From positions 1-64,000 of the forward strand of contig NVUY01000004.1 of assembly GCA_002733215.1 (NCBI GenBank): a DNA stretch of 64,000 bases. Direction: 5' to 3'. Positions 37,579 to 46,098 of the stretch are shown here, piece by piece. The translations under genes and the position numbers were made by a program. The notes under the pieces were generated by a model that made no database searches, was not told where the DNA came from, and saw only the letters and a list, made by a program, of their open reading frames with translations. Positions within the stretch are counted from its first letter, which is position 1. Each line of letters starts with the position of its first letter. The DNA comes from Sulfurovum sp. (GTDB lineage: Bacteria > Campylobacterota > Campylobacteria > Campylobacterales > Sulfurovaceae).

Positions 37579-40212
37579 TTATATCGCCAGCATCTCATTC
37601 AATTCATCTGCATAAATAATTTCTTTTTCAAGAAGTAGTTTTGATAAGTCTTGTATCCTGTCCCAATGTTCATTAACGAGATCAATAGTACTTTTTTCAC
37701 CTTCAAGCATCCATCTCTCAAGTGCCCTATCGATCTTTTCATGATAATGTTCTGTATCTTTACTAGAGACAGATTTTTCTTTAGCATCCATCACACCATT
37801 GATGTTTATGTACCCTACCTCTTTATCCATGCCATAATACGCGATGGCAGCATACGCATCACGTGTGGCTTGTTGTATGTCATTTGAAGCACCCGTATCC
37901 ATACCTTCTATCTCACCAAAAAGTTTCATTTGCGCTGTTCTTCCCGCCAAAGAGATACATATTTTGTTTTTAAAGTCTTTGATGGTCATATTGTCTTGCA
38001 CATCATTATAATTTTGTGAAATAAAGTGTTCATTGTTATCTTTTGGTGTTAAAGAAATATGTTCAATATGAAGATGCGGCATGAGAACCTTAGAGATCAC
38101 AGCACGCCCTGCTTCATAGATCGCTGTCTCTTCAAACATCTGTTCAGGAGACAGATAGGACTGTTGCTCACCATATTTGATCGCATTGATCTGAGAGATC
38201 AAAATATCTTCTGTGATAGCAGGTAAGCTATGGCGTAAACAATAGAATGATGCTTCTTTACCCATAAGTTCAAGCTCTGCACCCGTCATCCCCGCGGTAT
38301 ACATGAGCAGCTTATTGATGTCAAATGTACCTGAGGTAGGTTTCTTTTCGATGACTTGGTTTAAAAAGTATTTTCTTGCATCTTTATCAAGGTTGTTGAT
38401 CTCGATGTGGATCTCGATTCTTCCTGGTCTGATGATGGCAGCATCTATGTTCTCTTTATAGTTTGTTGCGGCAATGACAAAAACATTTTCACCATTATTG
38501 TCAGAAAAACCATCTATCTCTGATAAAAGTTTATTGATAGGCACTTCCCTGCTGTCTCCGGTACCACGCTTTCCGATAGTATCTATCTCATCTATAAAAA
38601 CAATAGCAGGTGCATACTCTTTTGCTTTGGCAAAGATTTGCTTTGTTTTTTCAGGATCGAGCAGTTCTAAACCCGTGACCGAGATAAAAGGTAACTCAGC
38701 CTCTTTCGCAAATGCTTTAGCCAGCATGGTTTTCCCTGTTCCGGGAGGTCCATAAAGCAGCATACCTTTTGGTGGTGTAATGTTAAAGCTTTCTAGTAAC
38801 TTCGGCTTTTTAAAGAAGTTAATGACCTCATGAAGCCTTTGCTTTGCTTTATGGTGACCTGCGATATCATCAAAAGAGATATTTGGTATATCAAAAACAA
38901 GTCCGTCTTCAGAAAAATCTTTGATTCTTGTTACCTGTTTAAATTTACAACTGTTTACTTTGTAAGTGATGACACCATTTTTATCTGTGAACTTATCCTT
39001 GATATCCAGCGTTACATTTTTTCTAAAAAGTTCTTTTACCAGTATTTTATCTTCTATAAGAGGGTTTACCATCTCATTCAAGTACGTTACACAATCTTTA
39101 GAGAGAGCTACTTTTATCTTGCTAAATTTTTTAGTCGATTTCCCTGAATCCATCATATACTTGGTGATCCTATTAAAGAAAGTCGTAGTTACTTTATCTT
39201 TAATACGTCTTGCATCAAGTTCCGGTGCAAAATTGAGTATCTGTATTTTTAAGAAGTTTTGAAAATTACTTCCCTGCTCAAATTCAATCTCATATCTATC
39301 TTTAAACCCATCTTTATACTTTAAAAATGTTTTCTTTGTGATATTTTCAAAAGCTCCATAATTGAGCTTGTTAAATAAAACGATGTTTGCCTGTGAAAAT
39401 CTCGAAACCAACTCGGGGAGAATGGCTTGTTGTAAACCACCGCTTCTACTGTCTCTTTTTTTCTCTCTTCTAATGGCTTCAAGAATCATCGATTCAGCTT
39501 GGATATAGTCTTCTTTGACAAGCTCTTTAAATCTGTTATCAAGGTAAAGCTCTTTACCTAAACTACTGGTAATAATAAATATAGTTTCTGTAAAGTCTAC
39601 CATATAATGGGCATTTTCATCGCTGTAGATGATATCGGGATCTTCACTACATGCATCATCCGTGATCTTGTCCCAGCCACATCCATCACGCATTTTACCG
39701 CCTTGGAAGATGGAGAGAAGGTTACTTTGAATGTTCGTATCACATTTTTCAAAAGCATCAAGCACGATGATAGCCTTAGGGTTTCTATGCACAAAGCCCG
39801 TTAACTGACCCACACCGTATCCCTTCCAGCCGGCAGGATACCCATAGAGTTCTCCACCATTTTGCTGATGGTATTGTGTCATATCAAAAGTCATGATCTT
39901 ATACTTGGGTATATGTTCACTCATAAGCTCAGAAAGATAAGTCTTACCGGTTGCAGGTGAACCTAAAAAAAGGTAAGTTAACTTAGGTGCTTTTTTATTC
40001 TCTACGATATCGTTTTTCATACTGTTTACAACAGTGTCGATAGCTTCATCTTGTCCAAACAATTCTTTAGAGAGCGCTTCTTTTAATGTATTTACAAAGG
40101 CTATATTTTTTTGCGCTTCACTCTCCGCTGCACTCTCGAGTTCATCTTCATCATCATCTATGTTTTCGTATTTTTCAACTTGTGCTTTGACTAAGGCTTC
40201 TGTTTCTGTCAT
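37579..40212 (-). CDS. ClpA/B-type AAA domain fused to FtsH-type AAA and inactive M41 peptidase domain
   Basis: 877 residues, no membrane segment. AAA-1 (about 45-350) resembles the ClpA/B D2 domain. Walker A GSPATGKT is at 84-91, YGYPAGWKGYGVGQLT follows, and Walker B is VLDAFEKC with A153 in place of the catalytic Glu. AAA-2 (about 445-680) resembles FtsH: Walker A GPPGTGKT at 488-495, DEID at 541-544, and RPGR near 595. It lacks the FVGVG pore loop, with LLDPEKTKQIF in its place. The M41-like tail has YEAGR at 699-703 where FtsH has HEAGH, so zinc cannot be bound normally, though GASND (774-778) remains. It looks like an ATP-driven scaffold or remodeller. Confidence 0.88.
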   Translation of the reverse strand: MTETEALVKAQVEKYENIDDDEDELESAAESEAQKNIAFVNTLKEALSKELFGQDEAIDTVVNSMKNDIVENKKAPKLTYLFLGSPATGKTYLSELMSEHIPKYKIMTFDMTQYHQQNGGELYGYPAGWKGYGVGQLTGFVHRNPKAIIVLDAFEKCDTNIQSNLLSIFQGGKMRDGCGWDKITDDACSEDPDIIYSDENAHYMVDFTETIFIITSSLGKELYLDNRFKELVKEDYIQAESMILEAIRREKKRDSRSGGLQQAILPELVSRFSQANIVLFNKLNYGAFENITKKTFLKYKDGFKDRYEIEFEQGSNFQNFLKIQILNFAPELDARRIKDKVTTTFFNRITKYMMDSGKSTKKFSKIKVALSKDCVTYLNEMVNPLIEDKILVKELFRKNVTLDIKDKFTDKNGVITYKVNSCKFKQVTRIKDFSEDGLVFDIPNISFDDIAGHHKAKQRLHEVINFFKKPKLLESFNITPPKGMLLYGPPGTGKTMLAKAFAKEAELPFISVTGLELLDPEKTKQIFAKAKEYAPAIVFIDEIDTIGKRGTGDSREVPINKLLSEIDGFSDNNGENVFVIAATNYKENIDAAIIRPGRIEIHIEINNLDKDARKYFLNQVIEKKPTSGTFDINKLLMYTAGMTGAELELMGKEASFYCLRHSLPAITEDILISQINAIKYGEQQSYLSPEQMFEETAIYEAGRAVISKVLMPHLHIEHISLTPKDNNEHFISQNYNDVQDNMTIKDFKNKICISLAGRTAQMKLFGEIEGMDTGASNDIQQATRDAYAAIAYYGMDKEVGYININGVMDAKEKSVSSKDTEHYHEKIDRALERWMLEGEKSTIDLVNEHWDRIQDLSKLLLEKEIIYADELNEMLAI

Positions 40213-40467
40213 ATTGTTACTCTTTAATTTTCATTTGTTATTTCTTGTTGCTGCGATCTGCATAAAAGCATAATGCTTCATAGAGAAAAATTATCATTTT
40301 ATATTCATTCAATTATGACATATTACTGGATTTTTCTTGAGCCTAAGCATAAAATCAACAACTCCGAGGCAAGCCTTTTAGCTGAACGCTAAAACTTTTT
40401 CGCAAGCTTAAAGTAGGAGTATGTCAGTAGATTAATCTTTACTGCGATGCAAGCATCGGGGAATTAG
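40213..40467. other. Non-coding stretch before hemerythrin remnant
   Basis: No gene seen. It holds a hairpin CGATGC-AA-GCATCG near 40445-40458 and GC-richer patches unlike the surrounding AT-rich spacers (GAGGCAAGCCTTTTAGCTGA). It may be residue of an insertion that cut the hemerythrin gene following it. No transposase remains. Confidence 0.35.
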
Positions 40468-40626
40468 ACCCATGCAAGATTAAAAAAGTTAAAAGAACAT
40501 TGGCTTACACACAAAGACCCAAAAGAAGTGAAAAGATTTTTAGAAGATGATTTCAAGCATTGGATGGTTTTACATGTTGCAAGATGGGATTCAGAAACTG
40601 CTATGCACATAGGTGATACCAACTAG
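40468..40626 (+). pseudogene. C-terminal remnant of a third hemerythrin
   Basis: After an in-frame TAG, the frame encodes about 52 residues. They include RLKKLKEHW, VKRFLEDDFKHWMVLHVARWD and SETAMHIGD, aligning with the C-terminal third of the hemerythrin at 36675. The first helices and iron ligands are missing and there is no start codon. It shows past duplication and decay within the island. Confidence 0.82.
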
Positions 40627-40655
40627 TCATGAAGTAAGCCGCCTTTTTTAATACT

Positions 40656-41030
40656 TTATCTTGATGCTTTACTTTTGGCAATACGCTCCAGCATTGCATC
40701 AAAACTTCCAGTTGAACGTACCTCTACTACTGCTGTTACCACCGCATGCATTGCAACATATTGCAAATAGCTTGTGAGGTTTTCACAATCACTCTCCTTC
40801 ATCTTTTCTTCTATTTTTGTTTTTTGTGACTCTGTCACTTTAAATCCGAGTTCTACAGATGCCTCCCCCATTGATGCACCTGCGGAGATAAGAGTAAATG
40901 TTTGTGTTTTTAGTGCTATGACTTTTAAATACGCAGAGATGTCATCAAATCCATTTTCTGACATCCTTGACTCTATCGTTTCTTTTTGTGCAGGTGTCAC
41001 GTTAAAACTTATATTGATAGTTCTATGCAT
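40656..41030 (-). CDS. Protein with two tandem ribbon-helix-helix-like repeats
   Basis: 124 residues made of two copies of a roughly 50-residue unit. The first is INISFNVTPAQKETIESRM with a SAYLKVIAL helix. The second is VELGFKVTESQKTKIEEKM with a TSYLQYVAM helix. Strand-helix-helix with xTxxQK is the layout of ribbon-helix-helix DNA-binding proteins and MobC-like relaxosome parts, which normally dimerise from single units. A fused pair could bind DNA as a monomer. It starts 105 bases from the divergent LRV-type gene. Confidence 0.6.
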   Translation of the reverse strand: MHRTINISFNVTPAQKETIESRMSENGFDDISAYLKVIALKTQTFTLISAGASMGEASVELGFKVTESQKTKIEEKMKESDCENLTSYLQYVAMHAVVTAVVEVRSTGSFDAMLERIAKSKASR

Positions 41031-41134
41031 TTACTTTTACCTTTAGGAATTTTTCTGAGCCATCATATTGCATATTCACTTAATTTAAGATATTAAAGCT
41101 ACAATTCGCGTACTTACGATTAAAGGGAATCACT

Positions 41135-41584
41135 ATGACAAGCACAGAAGCCTTCGAACTATTACAAGATGCAAACACATCGGCGGAAATTTTAGCTCAA
41201 TTAAGTACAGATGAGAATCCATTTGTTTGCGTACGTGTAGCTGCACATATGAATACATCAGCAGAAACATTGATGATGTTGAGTAAAAGTGAAACTCCTC
41301 TAGTCAAACAGTTTGTTGCCGAACATATCAATACACCCATGGAAACTTTACTTGAATTAAGTAAAGACAGTGATCTTGCATATTGGATCGCTGGAAATCC
41401 TAAAACACCTGTAGAGATGTTAAATAGCTTTAGTAAACATGAAAATGAAAATATTCGAGCTTCTGTTGCTGTAAATCCAAGTACACCCGCTGAGACACTG
41501 GATAGTTTAATGATAGATGAGAATGAAGATGTCCGGGCAGCTGTTATGAAAAATCCAGTGGTACAAGCTAAAACATCAAAATAA
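41135..41584 (+). CDS. Leucine-rich-repeat-variant (LRV/HEAT-like) repeat protein
   Basis: 149 residues with about five repeats of a 24-26-residue unit whose consensus is NTxxETLxxLSKDExxxVRxxVAxNP. Examples are MNTSAETLMMLSK, INTPMETLLELSK, PKTPVEMLNSFSK and PSTPAETLDSLMI. LRV and related helical repeats give curved protein-binding surfaces. In nitrogen fixers an LRV protein carries a 4Fe-4S cluster near the nif genes, but no cysteine cluster is present here. A scaffold or adaptor role is likely, partner unknown. Confidence 0.78.
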   Translation: MTSTEAFELLQDANTSAEILAQLSTDENPFVCVRVAAHMNTSAETLMMLSKSETPLVKQFVAEHINTPMETLLELSKDSDLAYWIAGNPKTPVEMLNSFSKHENENIRASVAVNPSTPAETLDSLMIDENEDVRAAVMKNPVVQAKTSK

Positions 41585-41758
41585 TTTTCTATCTTTCTTG
41601 CTCTGTGTGCGCAAAAACCACCCTCTTATCTAAACGATGAAAATAAACAATGCAAACATATAATGTTTTTTTATAATTTTATTTTATTTATGATAGAATT
41701 CAGTATAGGCCATGTTAGAGATATCTAAGCTGGTTATATTATTTTAAAAGGAATTATT

Positions 41759-42190
41759 ATGCAAAGAGAAGTTAAAGCCAAATTGGAAGAAATCATAGAA
41801 CTTTTGAATGATCCAGATGAAGTTGTATTAGATAAAGAAGTGAAAGAGAAACTTGAAAAAATTATAGAACATCTGGGTCATCCGGAAGAAGTTACAGCAG
41901 AGAGAGAAGCATTTCAAAAGAAAATGAAAGAAATTAAAGAACTTGTGAGCGATGCAATGATCGACCTTGAAGTTGATGTTTCATATTTTATACCAGGAAC
42001 AGAGGGTTATAATGCAAATTCTACTCCTCATATCTTACTGATATATGCAGAAGATGAATATACTACACGTACACGTAAGGTTAGTTTGGGGAACACAGCT
42101 ATGCAAAGTAGCCCTGAGGACTTCACTAAACATGTTATTCTCGCCATTGAAGAGTTTAAAGATGAGATCGATGATATAAAGATGGGCTAA
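41759..42190 (+). CDS. Coiled-coil protein, island paralogue pair member 1
   Basis: 143 residues, unrecognised. The first half is strongly helical with internal repeats (KEKLEKIIE, DPDEV, HPEEV). The second half is a beta-rich module, with PHILLIYAEDEYTTRTRKVSLGNTA, then a final helix IEEFKDEIDDIKMG. The protein at 50370 has the same plan (PHILVKY, TQPTRKIYLRST, IEEFKGEIDSVEMG). AAGGAA lies before the ATG. The conserved pair flanking the for-like operon suggests a shared role with it. Confidence 0.7.
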   Translation: MQREVKAKLEEIIELLNDPDEVVLDKEVKEKLEKIIEHLGHPEEVTAEREAFQKKMKEIKELVSDAMIDLEVDVSYFIPGTEGYNANSTPHILLIYAEDEYTTRTRKVSLGNTAMQSSPEDFTKHVILAIEEFKDEIDDIKMG

Positions 42191-42204
42191 GCCCCATCTC
42201 TTTG
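42179..42204 (+). terminator. Hairpin at end of the coiled-coil gene
   Basis: AGATGGG and CCCATCT form a 7-bp stem with a short loop over the stop codon, followed by CTTT. It probably ends transcription of the gene at 41759 before the convergent globin gene. Confidence 0.5.
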
Positions 42205-42276
42205 AAAAGTTTTACTTGGTGATGAGTTCTTTACCCGTCCTCTTCACCGGTGATCGCAAGTCTTTTCATAAAATAT

Positions 42277-42675
42277 TTACTCATTTTCCTCTTCATCATT
42301 TATCCCAAGATTATCCATAAAATGTTCTGCTAATATGTCAGCTTTTTTATAAAACTTCGCGGCAATTTCCGGAACAAATAAACGATAAACAACTTCATGA
42401 AAAAGTGCTAACCAACGCTCAAAAGTTTCACGATAAAGTGGGCTTAAAAAGGCATGTGCTGGGAAAGGATTACCCATATAACCTTTTTGCCCAGACATCA
42501 TCAAGCCCCAAAACCTATCTAGTGTGTGTAAATGTTCAGGCCATTTCCCGGAGTTTACATCATCACCTAAAGATTTGATGAAGATAGGACCCAAAATGTC
42601 ATCTTTCAGTATATGGGCATAAAAATCACGCACCATTTCTCTTATGGAATCTATGGTGACTTTGTCATATGGCAT
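42277..42675 (-). CDS. Group III truncated hemoglobin, copy 2
   Basis: 132 residues. Marks: VRDFYAHILKDDILGPIF (B helix with Tyr), LHTLDRFWGLMM, then GNPFPAHAFLSPLYRETFERWLALF in two phrases, with the probable proximal histidine in PAHAF. The last is a close match to Ctb-type group III globins. It is clearly related to the globin at 35134 but not close. Downstream of the trigger-factor-like gene on the same strand, 92 bases away. Confidence 0.9.
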   Translation of the reverse strand: MPYDKVTIDSIREMVRDFYAHILKDDILGPIFIKSLGDDVNSGKWPEHLHTLDRFWGLMMSGQKGYMGNPFPAHAFLSPLYRETFERWLALFHEVVYRLFVPEIAAKFYKKADILAEHFMDNLGINDEEENE

Positions 42676-42766
42676 CGTATCCCCTCATATTAGTCATAGG
42701 CAGCAAGTTAATGCTTCGGGTAACTCTTGATCGTAACATCCCTTATTTAATCTCTTATAGACTCTG

Positions 42767-44023
42767 TTATGCTTTATGGAATCCAAGCATCACACCAAAA
42801 AGTTTATCTTCTGTAAGTCCCATTTTTGCGGATGTCATTAAGTTATTCTCTTGGTAGTATTTAACCAAGGCTTGTGGATCTTGACCTGTCATCGTAGCCT
42901 GATAGCCCAGTGCTGCTATGACTTCTTGTTCATGCACATCAATGCCCTCTTTTTTAGCTAACGTTTCAACAATAAGAGACATCTTTATGCTTTTTCTTGC
43001 CTCCTCACGTACGGATTCTCTAAGTTCTTTAAATTTGCCCTTATCTGCCATATATGACTTATGCTGCTCATCCGTAAATCCTCTTGTCTTTTCACGTACC
43101 TTTGCATCTATTTCCTGCTCTACTATGTTGTTTGGCAGGGTAAAGTCAAATCTCTCAAGTAAGGCTTTTACAATTTTTGGCTTAAGATCACTCATGTAAA
43201 TTTGTGAAAGTTCTTCAGCTGTGACTTGTTCTTTAAATTGTTTCTTCAGTGTATCCACTGTTGCATCTTCTTTTTGAAGTATTTTTTTGGCAAAAGCATC
43301 ATCTATGGTCACTGCTTTTTGTTCTTGGATCTCATGAAGTTTTACAACAAACTTAGCTTCTTTACCCGCAAGATCATCTGCTGAATAATCTTTTGGAAAG
43401 CTTACGGTAACATCTCTTTCTTCACCATATTCCATTCCTATAAGTTGTTCTTCAAATCCGGGGATAAATGAATTAGAACCTACTTTAATGTTAAACTTCT
43501 CCGCAGACCCGCCTTCAAAAGGTTTATCATCTATAAAACCTGTAAAATCGATCACAGCAACATCAGCATTTTCAATCGGCTTTGCTTTTTCTATCTTTGT
43601 GAATGGTGCTTGTTTTTGAGCGAATTCCAGCAGTTTAGCTTCTACCGCTTCCGCACTGGCAGTAGGTTCAGTGTAAGAAGGCACGAACTCCTTATAATCA
43701 ATGTCAACATTTATTTCAGGACTCACAGCTATTTCTACTTCAAAATAAATGCTATCATCTTGCTGCTCATATTTTTTAAGTCCCGGTTGACCTAAAATAT
43801 CTTCAACGTTTAAATTGCCTTCTTTAATGCCGGCATCAACGAAGTCTTTAAAAACTAGACTGGCAGCATTTTGTTCAATATTATCATTTGTTGATTCGTC
43901 ATTTTTTGACTCTTTAGAAGCTTGCTCTTTAAGAGTGACAACCTTTTTTTCAATCACACTGTTCTCAACAGTACCACTCATAATAAAGTTTACATCGTCT
44001 ATTTTTTCTACTGTAATTTTCAC
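42767..44023 (-). CDS. Trigger-factor paralogue lacking the ribosome-docking motif
   Basis: 418 residues with trigger-factor domain order. A PPIase (FKBP-like) domain lies around 145-235, with DVAVIDFTGFIDDKPFEGG and GMEYGEERDVTVSFPKDY. A long helical C-terminal chaperone domain follows. The N-terminal domain starts like Tig (MKITVEKIDDVNF), but the GFRxGKxP loop that docks on ribosomal protein L23 is absent. A polar stretch (SKNDESTNDNIEQNAA) takes its place. It is therefore likely an extra, ribosome-free chaperone, with the canonical tig elsewhere. It sits next to the for-like operon and a globin. Confidence 0.85.
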   Translation of the reverse strand: MKITVEKIDDVNFIMSGTVENSVIEKKVVTLKEQASKESKNDESTNDNIEQNAASLVFKDFVDAGIKEGNLNVEDILGQPGLKKYEQQDDSIYFEVEIAVSPEINVDIDYKEFVPSYTEPTASAEAVEAKLLEFAQKQAPFTKIEKAKPIENADVAVIDFTGFIDDKPFEGGSAEKFNIKVGSNSFIPGFEEQLIGMEYGEERDVTVSFPKDYSADDLAGKEAKFVVKLHEIQEQKAVTIDDAFAKKILQKEDATVDTLKKQFKEQVTAEELSQIYMSDLKPKIVKALLERFDFTLPNNIVEQEIDAKVREKTRGFTDEQHKSYMADKGKFKELRESVREEARKSIKMSLIVETLAKKEGIDVHEQEVIAALGYQATMTGQDPQALVKYYQENNLMTSAKMGLTEDKLFGVMLGFHKA

Positions 44024-44200
44024 TACAATCCTTTTGGTTTAAATTGCGTAATTTTAGCATTATTGTCTAAAATTAAGATGTTAAAAAATTTCACTTCAAT
44101 TAAAAGATACTTCTGTAGTTTTTGAGTTAAGAGTATAAACTTGTTAAAATTTTTGATATGAATATTTTTATTGTTAGATAATAAAAGATATTATCTGATA

Positions 44201-44222
44201 AAGTCACCCAAGAGGGTGACTT
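44201..44222 (-). terminator. Terminator-like hairpin after the for-like operon
   Basis: A perfect 9-bp stem AAGTCACCC / GGGTGACTT with a 4-base loop lies 19 bases beyond the last gene of the oxidoreductase operon. The T tract on this strand is poor, so it may act as a processing or stability hairpin, or serve both directions. Confidence 0.6.
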
Positions 44223-44240
44223 ATTTGTTAAATATTAGAC

Positions 44241-44462
44241 TTAGTCAGGTGTAGACATTGTCATGGTAATACAATCACGGTTAAGCATGTCGCTACATAC
44301 GTATACACAAATTGCACACCCTTTACATCTATCTTCATCAACCCAAGCGTTATTAGCCACAGAGTCAAACATTAGTGTATTTGCCTCTGGACAGTACAAA
44401 GTACAGGTAGTACATTTATACTCAGCACATTTGTCTGCATCTACTTTTGCTACATAATACAT
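44241..44462 (-). CDS. forE: Ferredoxin-like E (delta) subunit, cluster 2
   Basis: 73 residues, 4Fe-4S double-cluster protein. CAEYKCTTCTLYCPEANTLMF near 12-32 and CKGCAICVYVCSDMLNRDC near 46-64 correspond closely to the cluster-1 subunit at 26552. It is the final gene of the operon. It feeds or takes electrons at the beta subunit. The name follows the D-A-B-G-E order of the second five-subunit oxidoreductase of Hydrogenobacter; it should be treated as positional. Confidence 0.85.
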   Translation of the reverse strand: MYYVAKVDADKCAEYKCTTCTLYCPEANTLMFDSVANNAWVDEDRCKGCAICVYVCSDMLNRDCITMTMSTPD

Positions 44463-44476
44463 TTTATTCCTTTCTC

Positions 44477-45187
44477 TTAAACGTCAAACTGAATAATTGT
44501 TTCGTCAGTCGACATATCTACTTCATCTGCCATCGCGAAAGTTGCAGTAATAACTTCCATGTTTTTAGCAAGTAAATCTTCTTTTTTCTTAAACTTTTTC
44601 TCAATAGCAGAATCAAGAGCGGCAGTACCACCAGACGCAACAAATGAGTTTCCTAAGAATCTTTCTCTAACAGCTGCTTCAATATTATCTATATTTACAA
44701 GTTTAGTAAGACCAAGAACCATACCCATCATTGCCATGTTTGTTGCAAGTTCAGTACCGGCAATTTTCAGAGCCAATGCAGTAGCATCAAATTGTACAAC
44801 TGTAGCATTTAAGTTTTTAAGTACTTCAACATCTTCAGGAAAAAGAACATCTCTGTCCGTGTTAATGATGATCAAAGAGTTTGGTTTTAGACCTGTATAA
44901 AAAGGCATTGTGTATGATTTACCATGTGTCACAACTTGTGAATGGTAGATCATAATAATATCAGGGTAAATAACTTCCCCTACTTCATAGATAGGCTGTG
45001 TTGAAGCTCTAACGTACGCTTCAACAGGTGCCATTCTTTTTTCAGAACCAAAAAATGGTACCAATGATGCAAATTTACCTGCATTATCCATTGCCGCACC
45101 AAGAATGTGGGCAGTGGTAACAACACCCTGTCCACCTAGTCCAGAGATTCTAATATTATAACGTTCTATTTTTTTCTTTTCAGCCAT
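44477..45187 (-). CDS. forG: 2-oxoacid:ferredoxin oxidoreductase gamma subunit, cluster 2
   Basis: 236 residues. RISGLGGQGVVTTAHILG is near residue 12, EKRMAPVEAYVRA near 50, and ATNMAMMGMVLG near 140, as in the cluster-1 gamma subunit. The frame extends upstream to 45268, but ATG 45187 has GGAGG just before it, and the longer version would overlap forB by about 80 bases with a lysine-rich, unlikely start. Part of the same CoA-acylating enzyme as the neighbours. Confidence 0.88.
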   Translation of the reverse strand: MAEKKKIERYNIRISGLGGQGVVTTAHILGAAMDNAGKFASLVPFFGSEKRMAPVEAYVRASTQPIYEVGEVIYPDIIMIYHSQVVTHGKSYTMPFYTGLKPNSLIIINTDRDVLFPEDVEVLKNLNATVVQFDATALALKIAGTELATNMAMMGMVLGLTKLVNIDNIEAAVRERFLGNSFVASGGTAALDSAIEKKFKKKEDLLAKNMEVITATFAMADEVDMSTDETIIQFDV

Positions 45188-45188
45188 A

Positions 45189-46085
45189 TTAAGCCTCCAT
45201 TGCTTTTTTAGCTTTTTTAGCTGCTTTTTCTTCAGCTTCAACACGTTCGATGACTTCTTTTGCTGCATCTGTCATGTATTCGTCAAATGTGAAACGATCT
45301 TTTTCTTGTGCTTTAGCATCAGCAAATACATCTTCTGTAGGGATAGAGTATTCAATGTTACATGAAGTATATGCTTGAATAAACGTAGGTCCTACTTCAC
45401 GTGCCACAAAGATCGCTCTTCTGATCACTTTTGCAGCTTTTTTGATGTTAGTTGGAGACATTCTTACAATGTATACACAACCGGCAGCTTTAGCTAAGTC
45501 CGTAGCAGGCATTTTTTCAAAGTCTTTACCCAGTGGAGCCATTTTAAGTACAGCACCTTTAGGAGACATACCAGATGATTGACCACCCGTGTTTCCATAA
45601 ACTTCATTATCAAGCATGATCGTAGTAAATTTCTCACCACGGATCCATGAGTGCATAGTCATAGAGAAACCAATATCCATAGTTCCACCGTCACCGGCGA
45701 TAGTAATAACATCTTTTGTTTTATCCGGGAAACGTAATCTAAATGCACGAGTTAGACCAGAAGCCATGGCATTTTGATCACCGTAGTTACCATAAATAAA
45801 TGGCACTGCAGCTTGAGAGATCGCCAAACGACCACAACCTGCTGTACCTATTGTTACTGTTTCTTCAGGTTTTGGAAGTGAAGCAAAAATCAATCTAATG
45901 TAATATGCCATCCAACAACCAGAACACATTGGGTGCTCTTCCACAAGCTCTTTAAACTGTCCCATGTTACCTGGACCAGCTTCGTCTTGAGTCTTACCAA
46001 ATGGACCGTAGTCAATCAACTCAACATAATCTTTTGGGAGATATCTTTTAAATCTCTCCGAAGGTGTTATATATTTTAAACTCAT
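45189..46085 (-). CDS. forB: 2-oxoacid:ferredoxin oxidoreductase beta subunit (TPP-binding), cluster 2
   Basis: 298 residues. TPP/Mg motif GDGGTMDIGFSM, then LDNEVYGNTGGQSSG. Cluster cysteines in MCSGCWMAYY, GTAGCGRLA and YTSCNIEYS. The C-terminus is lysine- and alanine-rich (AEEKAAKKAKKAMEA), unlike cluster 1. GGGAAT precedes the ATG. Substrate choice between pyruvate and 2-oxoglutarate cannot be read from these motifs. Confidence 0.92.
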   Translation of the reverse strand: MSLKYITPSERFKRYLPKDYVELIDYGPFGKTQDEAGPGNMGQFKELVEEHPMCSGCWMAYYIRLIFASLPKPEETVTIGTAGCGRLAISQAAVPFIYGNYGDQNAMASGLTRAFRLRFPDKTKDVITIAGDGGTMDIGFSMTMHSWIRGEKFTTIMLDNEVYGNTGGQSSGMSPKGAVLKMAPLGKDFEKMPATDLAKAAGCVYIVRMSPTNIKKAAKVIRRAIFVAREVGPTFIQAYTSCNIEYSIPTEDVFADAKAQEKDRFTFDEYMTDAAKEVIERVEAEEKAAKKAKKAMEA

Positions 46086-46098
46086 TTTATTCCCTTTT

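Noticed and set aside
37579-40212. The 877-residue protein as the housekeeping FtsH
   Set aside because: No membrane helices, HEXXH lost, and an extra ClpA/B-type domain in front.
40274-40460. Hairpin stretch as the right end of an IS200/IS605 element
   Set aside because: A palindrome exists, but no matching left end, guide motif or transposase can be seen.
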